From Otis tarda (lineage: Eukaryota; Chordata; Aves; Otidiformes; Otididae), in assembly GCA_026413225.1 (NCBI GenBank), contig CM048552.1:56497001-56561000 (forward strand): 64,000 bases of DNA, given 5' to 3'. The translations under genes and the position numbers were made by a program. The notes below the pieces were generated by a model. The model was given only the letters and a program-made list of their open reading frames with translations. It was not told the DNA's origin and did no database searches. Positions 38,341 to 51,100 of the stretch are shown here, piece after piece; position 1 is the stretch's first letter, and every line of letters starts with the position of its first letter.

Positions 38341-40366
38341 TGTTGTTTCAAGACTTCAGATCTCCAAGAAGTCCCCTGTGGAACTATTTTTGATATTTTT
38401 CACCACAACAGTTGAAAACTCCTGGAAGAGCTAATGACAGGAGCAATAAAGAAAAGCAGAATTGGCTCCAGAATATGTTGGGATTGGGGGGGAGTTCAGT
38501 AAATTATTGAACTACCTGGATGAAGAATTCATATCCAAAAGCTGTTTCACCTTCGTGCCTGACTCTCATTTACATTTAAGAGCTGTAAGTGTTTTAGGGG
38601 TGAGCTCTGAAGCTGTTTCTCTGCCTATTTCTTACTTCAAACAGAGGGAAGAGCTTCATCCCTTTTCATACAGCACATGGCTGCAGGTAAAAAATGTTGT
38701 GGGTCGAGGGAGGGCCGCCTTGGGCCAGCCTCCATGCCGAACTGACAAGCAGCACCCAACGAGCCCGTTCAGAGATGGGCACGCACAGCAAACCTTTAAG
38801 TGAGGCTAAACTGGGTGCCCCAGCTGGTTTGCTTTGCTTTGCCTAAAAGCAGAGGCGTCCCTCTCTGAATGCAGGCAGCTGGTGCCCCTTGCACAGGGTT
38901 TGCACAGTGGGTCTGGGGTGGATATTTGGTCAAGAAAAGGCACCAGGGCTCTTCCCCTCCCTCGTATGGTTCCTGTCTGCATGATGGCAATGTGAAATCA
39001 CCCTGCCTCAGAAGTGACAGATGCATCCATTTTTCGGCCGTTCCACTGAGCAGGTTTGCAGCCAGGACAGGGGTGGAGCAGCTTGTGCACCGATGAGGGC
39101 AGGAGGACCGTGTGGTGCACAGGTAAACAAGACCGGCTACCTGCTTTGCTTTTGGCTGCCAGTTGCCGTTGGCTGGAGCAAGGGACTTTCCGAATCGCTG
39201 ATGCATGAAACCACTAACAGCTCGGCTTTGATCCCCACACTTTGAAAGAAGTCCTGAATTTTCCAAAGCAACCAACTCTCATCAGAGGTTGGAGGCAGCT
39301 GTGTTTGCCTGATTCCACTTTGGTTGGGAGCTCTTCACTGCATGTTTGGAAATGCCCAACGACCTCTTGGAACGTCTGTTTTGGATAACTGGGCTTATGG
39401 CTGCTTTTGGAAATAGAACACCGTGGCTTCCTGAGATGTTTTGATGGCTGTTGACCGCCTTAATGCTGCAATAGCCAGAAGGGCATCGTGCAGAAGCATT
39501 TCTGTAGCTCCTGAATGGAGAGGTGTAGGGTTGGCTGCCCTTCCAGAACTTCTGGCTCTCCAAGCCTTGCCTTTCCTTGCTACCAGTCCTTTGGACATCA
39601 AAGTAGGAGTTTTTACTGAGGCCCTTGCTCCACAAAAAGGGGCTGGTGTTGCTCCCTGTCGCTGCTTGGTTTTTGGAAGGCAGAGAAAAGCTCTTTGCCC
39701 AGCGCAGGCAAAAACAGCAGAAGAAATACAGAGTTTCTAGGTCACGCTGTTCTTGAGAGATGAGGCAAAGAGAGAAAAACAGGTTAGGAGACTCAAAACA
39801 CCTAGCAGAGAGAGGGCCAGGCCTAAGCATTGCAGAGCCCGGAAGATTGAGTCCTCTCTCACGCACCTTGCAAACATCTTGTCCGAGCTGCCTCCCGCTG
39901 CGGCCAGGTCCCTTCTCCCAGGGCTGTTGCTGTTTGCAGCCCAGCGAGCCCGTGGTTGAGTGGCTGCTTCTTTAGGGGAAGCGGAGAGGGGAAGATTCAC
40001 CTCCAACAAAGAAGCCGTAATGCTGCATCTGTCCTATCTGCCCTGGTTCTCCCGAGCATTCCCAGGCTTTTTCTTTCTATGCTCCACTGGAGTCTAATCC
40101 TGCACAGAGAAAATTCCTCATGCTTTTTGCTCTTATTCCTCCAGGGCATCTGTTTTCTCTTCCATTCTGTCTGGCTGTTCAACAGCCTGAACTCAGTTAC
40201 TCTAATCCCTCCATCTTCAGTGATGTTCTCAGCTCCACATAATAAATATTAACAGCTTACATGTATCTTGGGGTTCTTATGCAAGGACTCCAAATAGCTT
40301 TATGGTTCATATGCACATGGGGCTCACTTCATTTGCCAGCAAAATACAGGCACCGATGAGGCAGCA

Positions 40367-40379
40367 GTTGTTTAGCAAC
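40367..40379 (+). promoter_or_regulatory. Candidate RFX X-box
   Basis: GTTGTTTAGCAAC is an inverted pair of RGYAAC-like half-sites with a 1-bp spacer. The right half (AGCAAC) is a perfect match and the left half has one mismatch. RFX factors bind such sites. The site lies about 4 kb beyond the TAB1 3' end, with no promoter visible nearby, so function is uncertain. Confidence 0.25.
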
Positions 40380-41497
40380 CTACAGTGACAACACACAACA
40401 GTTAAGTCGGGAAGTGAAGATAAATATCGTATCCATTTGAAACTCCAGGAGGGGATTTGAGTTGGCAGAATATAAGTACTCGTGCTGAATTTTAGCCAGA
40501 ATACTCCAAATAGCATTCCTATGCTTACAGAAAGAGCTATAGGATTGAAAATACCTAACCCACCCTCAGTGGTTTATTTACAACTCAGGTTAACGGCAGT
40601 GACATTTTAGGAAGCCAGTGACGCTCTTAATCGGAGAAGGGAGAGTCACTCAAGTAATGAACTATACAGGATGACTCTAAAGCTCTTCCTCAGAATTTCT
40701 AGGGAAGGAAAAGTCAGGCTATTGTATATAAACAACTATCTATTAGCTATCAAATTAAAAAAAAAAAAAAGATTGTATATACATTTCAGGCAGTTCCACC
40801 CTTCAGCTATGGCTGTCGCTGCCCCACGATGACAGAAGGCCAATTTCTGCATTTTTTCAGCGGTACCACAAACCCTTCTGCTATCTCCTAACGCTCTCAA
40901 ACCCTCAATGTGGCGAAAGAGAAAAGGGAGAGGGGAGAGGAATGGGCTCCTTCCTCTTCAGAGCATGGCAGCAGTGGAAGCGGAGACTCTGGATAAGGAC
41001 ACTAAATTTTCCTTGCATGGTCCAGGAAGCATTGGTGGCACTGAGTGGCACTCGCACACCGCGTGCCTCTTTCCTATTGGGAAGCCCTGCTGTGCCAAAC
41101 GCAACCGAGTGTGAAGTCAGAGGTGAACGGGAAGAAACCAGCCCGTGTGAGCTTCAGCTGATGCCTCGGCTGCTGAAGAAAACCCAAGCCCTGCCTGACT
41201 GGCCCACAGACCGTGTGCTGGAGCTGAGCACTAACTCCTGCCTGTGACCCTGCCTGACCATCCTTCCGCTATTTAAAGATTTTGTTATAAATGGGTGCGC
41301 TGCTCGCCTAATGGAGAGCTTAAAATAAAAACGCCCCCAGTGATCACTCAGTGTCAGAGCCAGTGAGGACCTTGGGTTTAGGTGGCATTGAAGGGCCCTC
41401 TGTGGCTGCAGACACCCTTACCCCAAGGGAGCCTGGGATTTTCCAGGTCTCCCTCCGATGGCTTATGTCCATCCCAGATGACTCTGCCAAGCTTGCC

Positions 41498-41519
41498 TTT
41501 TTTTTTTTTTTTTTTTTTT
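41498..41519 (+). repeat. Poly(T) run, 22 bases
   Basis: Uninterrupted T run in intergenic DNA, followed by G at 41520. Confidence 0.95.
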
Positions 41520-44232
41520 GGAAACCCCCTTTCCCAGTGCTGGAGAGGCTCCTCTGTTTATCCTGGGGACCATGTAATATATAGAGGGGCAGAAGGTGCA
41601 GAAGCTGCCAGTAAGGGCACCTTGCCAACACCCGCCAAGCCCTCTGCTGGGTGCTCCCCACCAGATAACAGTAGTTTGAGGAGGAGCAAGCGTGCAAGCC
41701 AAGAGAAGGCTTTTGGGGATAGCCCAGGACGGAGGCACTGCTCTGACTCCAGAGCAATGCAAGCCCCAGCTCCATACTGAAACCAGCCCTGACATGGCCT
41801 CCTCTTTCAGTGAGCTCAAAGGCACCGGGGAGTCTACAAAGCCCTTTCCAGTCTTTGCTGGGTTTTCTTCACACCCCTGGCATGCAGCAAGGTGCATATG
41901 GCTTTGGTCCTCCCCAAGAGCATCTAAAGTCATTGCGTCATCTTCAGCCCTACCGAATCCTCATCATGCTGCTTGAGCTCAGCTGCCTGCTCACCTTGCT
42001 GTGTGCCCGTGAGCCTTGGGACCCAGACCTTCTCCCAGCGTGTCCCACCAGCCACAGCCTGAGCACCTCTAATGACCCTCAACTAGTGCCCGCAGGTGGG
42101 GGACATGCAGAGCATCCCCATAGCTCCCATTCCAGGAACAAGGCTTCTTATTTCTACCCTTGTCTCGCAGGGGCATAGCTCTTGAAAAATAAGATTAGCT
42201 GCCTTTGCAGCAGACTTATTCGGCACATTCAGATCTTAATTTGCCAGCTCCTCTCCAGCAGTCTTGTGGTGCATAGCTGCACTGGTTTTCTCTCTTTCCG
42301 CCTAGCACTTTACGTTTCTAGTGGTTTTGAATTTCACTACACTGCAAAAAGGCCCCTGCTCTTGTTTCTCCAGATTGCTCTGGTTCTGTCCTCTTCCATC
42401 CACTCCTTCATTTTAAAGGGGCAGGGGGGAAGAGGTTTTTCCACTGTTGTTACAGGCTGCATCTTCCCATTGCTCCCTAAGGACAATATTAAATACCAAC
42501 ATTCACTCCCGAGCCCCATATGCAATGTTCAGTCTGTTTCTTTGACCTGGACCCCTAAGCCATAGCATACATAGCCTGTACAGAAAGCCCATTTTCCTCT
42601 TTTTTTTTTTTTTTTTCCAGTGGCTCTACAGACACAGCTCAGTGCGATCCACCTGCTCCTACCCACTTTATTTTTTCTTACTTCATAAACTAATAAGTAT
42701 GCCAAAGGATAAGTTTGTTCTGCGCGATCTGCTTTATGAAAGTTTAAGAATTGCCAAGTACACTTATATCTGGAGCATCCACATGCTGGAATATTTCCCA
42801 TTGGAACTGTTCTCGGTGTAAGTTAGTAAATACCATAGATAAATGGGATGGAGGAATAAGCAGGAAAGACTTGTTTATACAGCTATGGAAATCTGTGCCA
42901 GGTTAAGGAACGCAGAATAGGATAAAACCTCAACTCCATTTTTGTCCATACCAAGATCCCACCATCCTATGAAACAGCCACTCCACAACATGAAGGAAAG
43001 GATAGAATCCCAGCTCAAATGACCTTTTGGAGCGGTCCTGGACAACAATGCGAGGCTGGGCTCAGATACCTGAATGCACTGCTCTTTGCAGGGCAGAGGA
43101 TGCAGGTGGGGGCTGCCAGCCCCTGCCTCGGTCAGCCTTGGGGACAAGCCACCAAACTTCACACAACTCTGCTGCCTTTCTCTCCACACCCCTGAACGCC
43201 ACTTCCCTGGCTGGGTTGGAAGGGTCTCGACAGCAGGTGCCTGTGCCGACACGTTCAGCACACCCAGCCTTCCTGGGAGCTACACGAGGGCAGGGAAACA
43301 TGAGCTTCCGCAGGCAGCCCGGCAGCCAAGAGCACCATACGATTCACACGAAACCCCGCAGGGCAAAGCTGTGCCAGTGCGAGCTGGAGAGGGCAGAGGC
43401 GGAGAGCCGCTCACCTATACACAAGGGATCCTTGTGCCTTCCGAAGAAACGGGTGTTTCTCACCGCTTTGATCCTGCCCACGTATTTCTCAGTGAACTCG
43501 GATCTTGCCTCGGGGCACCCGGTGCTATTTGATTTATCCAAAGGGATCAATCCCCCTCTCTTCCTTTCTAAGCTGGCACACCACAAGTGCCTTGAACCTG
43601 CACATGCCAGGGCTTGGCTACACGCTGGCTTTGACTGTAGCATCCTCTGCTACTTCATCCTGATCCCTTCCCGTTCCCCTTCTCCTTCCTTAGGTGACCA
43701 GCTTGGAAGCAAGACTAAATCCAGGAAGGAAGCCAGGCCAGTTCCCTCACTCTAATCTCCTCTAGCCCTCTCTTGGCCTTGCCCTTCTCCCCGCGGAGGG
43801 GCCAGGCGCTGCGGAGCAGCAGTCACCCCCGGGGGCCTCCCCACGTTTGCTGGGGAAAGGCTCCTTCCCCAGGGAGCCCGAAGGGGAAGGCTGCAGCAAG
43901 GGAGGGAAGAGGCTCACTTGCCACCTGCCGTCAAAAGCCTGAACTGAAGATCGCCGACGCCTCTGCCAACTATCCCAGGCCTCTGCTGACCCAATACATA
44001 TCCACACCACCAGCAGAACCTCTCCTCTCCTCACTGCCCACCTCTCTGCTCTGACACGGCACGCTTGCATCAAGGCAGCCTCATCACAAGGCAGTTTTGG
44101 TTCAATCCACGTGTGACTTCCTGCTGTGCACTACCAGAAGCCTGCACAGTGAAACTGCATTACAAGCTCCACCTGCCCTCAATGACTCCGCAGCTGGCCT
44201 GCATTGAGGGAAATTATGTGTGTTTTGCCTTT

Positions 44233-44257
44233 AAAAAAAAAAAAAAAAAAAAAAAAA
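44233..44257 (+). repeat. Poly(A) run, 25 bases
   Basis: Uninterrupted A run about 260 bp past the predicted TAB1 poly(A) site. No target-site duplication or retroposed gene body is evident. Confidence 0.9.
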
Positions 44258-44499
44258 GTAATCTCAGTTAAACTATAAACTCCAAGCCAAAATCCAGTAG
44301 CAAAGCTCAGCCAATAAGCACGGGACAAAGACCTTACACTTTTAAGTCACCTGGAAGGGCTTGGGCCAGTTTTAAGCCAGAAGCTTGCCTGCTACAAGTG
44401 CAACCCCGTGCTTTGGAGGAACAGAGGGTTTCAGCAGGAAGAGCTGTCACACCCACGCACGTCTGATGTAAGGAAGAGAGCAAGCCACAGAGGTGCCAA

Positions 44500-44962
44500 T
44501 GACTGTAGCTATAAGTTATTTATTCTGCAAAATAGAGGTATCGTCTATGGAGTTGAACACTGGAGTCACAGCATTATGAACTGAGTTGTGGAAACATTAT
44601 GACAGCACGCACACACAGCCACACACGCGTACACCTACACACGCACACAGCCTTTGTACAGGCCCCTAACTCCTGCATTATCCAGCGGGAGCCCTCTCTG
44701 CATCTTTATTTGCAAAAACCTGCAGTGAGGGTGGCATTCAAGACCCCTTCCCCTGTTCACAGGGCTTCCAAGGGAAGGAGGCTGGTCAGGATCGGGTGTG
44801 CGGCACAGGCACTGCGCCTGCTCCCCAGCCCAGTGTTCAGCACATCCTGGATAGGAGTTAACTCTCGGCAGAACACAGCCGTTGGCGGAGCGCTCTCATT
44901 CTTGCCTCAGTCTTTGCTCACGCAGCCGAGCGCAGGGTGTCTGGAGGAGGCAGATTTCCATG
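44500..44962 (-). other. TAB1: TAB1 3' UTR
   Basis: The stretch runs from the TAB1 stop codon to about 20 bp past the first strong poly(A) signal. It contains a GT-rich tract on the minus strand near 44600-44650. Human TAB1 transcripts can have longer 3' UTRs, so a distal site further left is possible. No conserved open frame is seen. Confidence 0.65.
44519..44524 (-). terminator. TAB1: TAB1 poly(A) signal AATAAA
   Basis: The minus strand reads GCAGAATAAATAAC, with AATAAA at 44524-44519. It is 439 bp after the stop codon. Cleavage would be expected near 44500. Confidence 0.65.
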
Positions 44963-45170
44963 TTAGGACACAGTCAGCGCTCCCTGCTCGCCATGGTCCA
45001 TATTCCAAAGCCGGTAAAACTCTGCAAAATCCACGTAGGGCTCCACACGCCCATCTTCATCTGGCTGGAGCGAGTGGGTGGGTCGGGAGCGGAAGAGACC
45101 CCCATCTGAACTCGAGCTGCTACTCTGTGTGTGAGTATTAGTCGACTGGAGCGTCACAGTTGGGCTTTGG
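44963..45170 (-). CDS. TAB1: TAB1 coding exon 11 (terminal)
   Basis: Encodes residues 435-502 and the TAA stop after completing split codon N434. It follows acceptor ctttctgtag. It carries the serine run at 450-455 and the TAK1-binding motif PYVDFAEF (478-485). Confidence 0.96.
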
Positions 45171-48100
45171 CTACAGAAAGAAAATGAGAGAGAACACAAG
45201 TGTCTTTATTTTTCCTCATCTGATGCTTTGGACAAGAAAAGCACCACAACAAGTACCAGCTTCTTCACAGATCAAGCTATCCTTAGCGAACAGGTAAAAA
45301 GTTGCAGGTTCTCAGGTTCTTGCTCTATCAGAGCACTAGAAGTGCTGAGAACTGCTTGGAATTGATGAACACCAAAGATATCCGGTTCAGATTTAACTGG
45401 AAGGCCTTAAGTACAACCAGGCGTCTGAGGAACAGAGGAGAGGAAGCAGGAAAAAAAAAAATAATTGAAGGCAGGCATGCACTCTGCTGGCCTCTCCATA
45501 TCCATACAGCATGAGCTTTACGGGAAGAGTCTGGCAGCAAGGAAAGCTATTCTTGCATGACCTGCATTGCAGCCAAAGCAGCTCTAGTGTCAGCCTCATT
45601 GTCTCTGGAGCTAATAGAACACAATAACGAGAGAGCTTCTTCCCTTTGCAGTGTGTACACACACCACCCTTGCCAAAGGCTGAACCTAAACCAGAGCCAC
45701 TAACTAGTATGATCCTGCAAAGCAGATCCAAATAGGATCCAGTTCTAATGTTTATCCTTTTTTTCCTACCCTGGCTTCTGCCTCTGACCAAGCCACCTGG
45801 TGCAGCACTGCCTCTCCAGCAGCCTTACAGGTGACCTGCATGGCCCCTCTTCCTTATTAAAATGAAGGGCATCCACACTCCCTCCGTGCACAGCCCAACA
45901 CACTTGGCACCCAAGATCCAAAGCAAAGGGCTGCTCGCTGCCAGAGTGCCCTCCGCAAACAGCAGCAGATGCTGCTCCCAAGGCATGTTCCCAGAGCTGG
46001 CTTCAGAGTTGCTCGCTTTGCTCACTCCCGCTCCTCACAGAATCGCTTTCCAGCTAACACATTATGCTGGCTGTCAATACTGCAGTCAGGAGGGCCACGC
46101 TCCAGAAAAGGGAATGATTGACAGGTAACTGACAGGTGTCTCTCTGCTTTTCAACCACTTTACACAGTGTGAGGTGCAAGGAAAAATTGCGGGTAGCAAG
46201 ACAGCAAGACTTTTACTTGGTGAGGGTGGGGGTGGCTTCATCCAGAGTTGAGCTGCTGTGGGCACCATTGACCATCTGGCCTTGGGAAGGCATGACAAGA
46301 GACAGCGTGACGCTCGTCTTGCTTGTGCTTTGGGAGCTGGAATATGGGACAGAGACGGGGTAGATGCGGCCTCCTGAGAAGGGAGAAAACAAGAGTTATA
46401 AAATGCAGTCGAGACATGAATGACCGGTGATGCACAGCAGCAAAGAAAGGCCAAAAGAACCCATGAATTTATATTAAACTGCCTTTCTTAGATGCTGTAC
46501 TGTACTCTGTCAAATTGTCACAGACTCGACATCTCAGAATAATCCTTTGAATAAGAAAATTCCTTCTACAGTGAGCATCTCCTCTCCCGATGTTAGGTCA
46601 GTGCTGCATCGATCAAGAGATCTTATCTTCCACCCTTCATTCTGTTTCATTCTCTCCCCAACATACCTTGCGTTGGCGTCAGCGTGGGCTGGCTCATCTC
46701 ACCCAGGGGGTACCCGAAATTCCTCACAAGCAGCGTCATGTCTTCATGCCGGGGACAGAACTTGGACCGTTCCCCGCCACTGGCAAAAGTGTCGCAATGG
46801 ATCCGCTTAACTCGGTCCACCACTGCTTGCGCCACAGCATCCAGCGACGTCTGCTTGGCAAACTCTGTGGCTATCATGGCTGCAATTTCCTGAACAGAGG
46901 GTGGCAGAGGAAGGGAAGAGGAAGGACATTTAGGAGATTTTGGATGAAACTTTTGCCTGCCCTGTGATCTACGAGTTTTTACGGCAGCTCATCTAATTGT
47001 GATGCTTGCCAGTCTCACCTGCTGATATGTGCCCTTCTGCCTTGAATCATCCCATTCCCTTTAACAGGCTGCTCCTAAGGGACATGCAGCTGCCTAGAAG
47101 AACTGGCTTGGCAAAGCAGCTCCCATATTATTACAGACTGGAATGGGGCGGCACAGGCATTCAACCTGGCCAGCACTCACAGGACAGGTGAGGAGCAAAG
47201 TCTGTATGAGAGCGGCTGACGCGGCGGAGGCGGTCAATAGCCAAGGGAATGTTTCCCGTTTCGGCAGGCTCACCTGGTTGGCCTGCCCAGGCCCATGAGC
47301 TGCCTCCAGCGCTTTGTAGAGCCCTTCAGACATGAGCACCAAGAAGCCAGTCACCCCATCCAGCGAGTGCCCTCCATGGATTTCAGGCTCTGCTATGATG
47401 GGCTTAGATTTAGCAGCACTGGAAAGAAACAGTGTTATTTAGTATTTAATGGTGACATAGCAGGTGAGAATGGAGGGGTCATGAAGGAAAGGAGGGCTTG
47501 GAACCACAAAGCTGAGTTTTTCTGACCTGAGCAGTTCAATATCAGTATAGCCGTATTTGACTTTGTAATCTCCAATGCGCCGAGTGCTTTCCTGCCCACG
47601 AATAGTTCCCACTTGTTTTATTTTCCCTGCGTCCAAACCTGCCAGATTGAAAACCAGAAAAGTTTATTTGACTTTAAGAAACTTGCAGGAGAAAGAAAGA
47701 AACTTCCTCTGGTTACACTGTTAGGAATGAGAAAAGAAATGTCCACAGCTAAAGTGAACTGTAAGACAAAATGAGACACCAAAGAATCATCAGGATGCCA
47801 ACAGGGCAAAAAGGAAGAGCAATTTGCTGTATTCCACGGGACAACTTTTCATCCTTTGTAATCTGGAAAGGAAAGAGAAGGAGAGATGCACGCAGCTCGA
47901 CATGCATACTGTGAATGCAACGGTTGGCCCTGAGACAAAGCCCACATCCTGGTCCAAAGCCACCAGCGGCAGCTGGCCTGGGTGCACAGGCATTCGCTGA
48001 AAAGGCAGAGGAACATCTGCGCCTGTCAGCTCTGGACTGTGCGATGGGAGGAGAAGGCAGGAAGGAAGAAAATGTATGTGAAGGATTTTGCTTTTTCCTT

Positions 48101-51100
48101 CCGCCTATTATTGATCCCTGCTCCTAAACTCTACGTGACAATTTCACTAATGTACTAGATTGCAGAGGGAGAAAAGGAGACCTCAAGAGGCACTGAATTT
48201 GCTCAAGTGCTCAAACTGATGTGGGCTACTCCTAAAATAAGGACAATGGCCAAGCAAGTTATTTATTTAAACAAATTTAAGGGGATATACCTCTGCCAGG
48301 GGCTAGGAAGGAATCCATCCTGAAGAACATTCTAACAGGGACCATCTGGGTGCAGCTACTATTTGAGGCAGGACTCAAGGACTCAGAGCAGATAAGCCAC
48401 TTACCTGGTCTGTCCTGGTAGTTCCCCTTTCCTGGTTATACCTAGAGCTAACATGCAGAAAATGTTATTTTGAGGTTTTATCTAGGGATGACTGTCCTCA
48501 GTACAAGGCGAAGGCAGGGGTCCAACTGAAACTCTCCCTCTGAGTCAAACCCAGCCTCACTGCACAGATGGCTCCACACCTACCCCAGCAGTAAGACACA
48601 ACTCTGCCATCTGCTGCAGACCAAAGCTGACTCATCAACATGGCCTGGCTCATTTGCCAGCTCCTGGCAGGGGTATACATGCTATCGACAGACACAAACA
48701 CAGGGAGGCTCGCAGCACGCCAGAGAGGTTGTATCTAAATCACAGCAACTCTCCTGGAGCACTGAACAAGCTGCAATGTGCTGGATGAAGAGCCACAGAG
48801 GCATAAGACCTCTCCCTCCCTTCCCCAGGAGAGGTGCGACACACGCACCATCATGACAAACACTATCTCCACCACCTCTTACCAGTGTGCTCCAACCTAG
48901 CTCTACAACAAATCCCCTTGGGCTCCCAAAACAGCCTCTGTGCACTGGCTTGTTCCACAGGTTCCCTCTTCTGCTGGGACTGCCAGCAGGAGAGCTACTG
49001 CTGCACCAAGTTAAGGTCAGTATTTCCAGGAGATCCCTGTTCCACTATGGACTGCAGCTAAATTCTGCATTTTTGGCAGTAAAAAGACAGTCAAATGGAT
49101 TCTTGTATTCAGTCTTCTGTTTCACAGCACATACCCCTACTGCACGCGTATGAGTAAAAGAGGATATGGAAGAGAAATAGAATAAAACAAGACCCAGCAT
49201 CAGAAAATTGCCACATCAACAGCGTCACCAGATAAGAGCGTACCTACAAGTGAACCTAACAAAGAATGCCACCTTAGATCTACCTAAACAAAGGTACAGA
49301 ACATAAGTACCTCAATAAGGAGAATTCGGTATTAGCAATCACACAAGTGGTCTGGGCTAGTTCTAGACCAAGAAGAGAAAACATGTCAAACACAGTAAAG
49401 GAAAAAGGAAATTGCCTGAAGCAAAATGTCAGCATTAAGAGTTCAATAGTTACTGATGGGAGAGCAGTAAATGCCAATGCTTGGCCTGGCTCTGTCTGAA
49501 GCGTGGCTGCTTTTTTTGCAGCAGCTTGTACAAAGGCATACTGAAACGCACCATCTTGAGGGTGCGGCATCACACAGAACTCAACCCGGCGTTATTGTGG
49601 TTTGCCTCCAAAGGAGCAGTCATATACTGTCCATCCTGCTTCTACCCTCTGGCTGCACACTTCCACTCCTGCCTTCCTATGACTCCAGAAATCATACAAC
49701 TGGAGGACAAATGTCAGTTTGGCAGTTGGACACAAAACTAACTCTCAAAACTTGAAAAAAAGGAGTTTTCTGCTGGTTCAGGGAGCTGAACTTACTCACT
49801 CTGTAGCCTCACAATGGCGACACATGCAGAAAAAGAAGGCACTGAACGTGTCATCTGAAACCACAATAAGCTTCTTTTTGTGGTCATTCATTGTTTCCAG
49901 GGGCTTGAGTCATTCATGGTGCCCCAGATAAATGGAAGCATGCGATGTTCTTGGATAAGAACATGAAATCTAACACTCACCCAGCTGGGAGAAGCGAAAA
50001 AGTTCATCCTCATTCTCTGTCGTATGGTCCACGTTGAGCTGAGTCACCTGCAGCCCATCCACTGTGGACTTGCATAACAGTGCTCGATTGGTACCTGCAG
50101 TGGGAGCAGCGAGATGAGGCACCAGATAGCTCTGCCGTTAAGAAGGAGAACACCGCCAAACGGAAAAGGAACGGGAGAGGGGAATAAAGACAGAAAAGAG
50201 GAGAAAGGCTCATGTACTGTCTCATCACGATCTCCAAAAAGTAGCCTTGCTATAGCAGCATAGTAGGCCTGCTAGGCAGTTCTTCATCCAGGCCTGAGCC
50301 AGTACCTCACAAGAAGGCTCTCCACTTCTCAGTGAACCTGCACTACCGCCTCTCAACCCATTTTCCCTCTGTTCTTTGGTCATACACATTGCATCAGCCA
50401 ACATCTGCAGAGAAAAAGAGCCGGGCTGATTTCAAGTGCTCCTCTAAGTAACAAGCATATCGCTCCTTGGCCACAGACCAAAGAAACCGTCCCCCACAAT
50501 CAAATTTCTTTCACTTTTTAGAATTACAGCCATCCTCAGAAATACCTAAATCGAGTTGCTGACAAAAAACAACTCACCCACATTGGCGATATAGAGTTTG
50601 TTGTTGAGGACAACAGCCACAATAGCCATGGCTCCTCCAGAGATCTCCTGCTCTACAACCTTCAATCTCTCCACAATCTTCTGGTACTGGGGAGGCAGCT
50701 GGTGGTGAGGGACACCCTGGAACCCAAAATGAGGAGGAAGGTCAAACACACAGTCCCACAACACAGAAACCACAGCTGGAATCAAAATTCTGTAGGGACA
50801 GGACTCATCTTGGCATGTCTTAGCCTCATGCCAGGGCTCTGCAAGACATACAATTATTTGTTCAATCCTAACAAGTGACATGGCTCCTGAAGATGACCAT
50901 CCAGTTCAACTGGAGAACAGAATCCACATCAGCCCAGATGCCATGCAAACCTGAGGCTTTGCCTCTCATCTGTGTCATATGGCTTTGTCCTGGGAGAGCC
51001 ACGCATATAGGCTGAACTCCTCTCCATATGTTCAGTCCCTTTCTAAAATAAACAATGCTGGGTCTAAGTAGTGCCAGTACAAACAGTGGGAGCTCTGGGA

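Larger units (their letters stand above)
21481..44499. other. Intergenic region between TAB1 and MGAT3
   Basis: I see no supportable gene in about 23 kb. Open frames are short and without family features on either strand; the longest outside CR1 (43027-43755, plus) has no recognisable domain. The region contains CR1 copies 2 and 3, several homopolymer runs, a GTG repeat, an RFX-like X-box at 40367 and an octamer-type motif at 24141. Alternative upstream MGAT3 promoters or long non-coding RNAs cannot be excluded. Confidence 0.6.

Noticed and set aside
43027-43755. 242-codon plus-strand frame downstream of TAB1
   Set aside because: No recognisable family, no visible promoter or splice structure, and competing frames of similar length on both strands. 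Likely chance.
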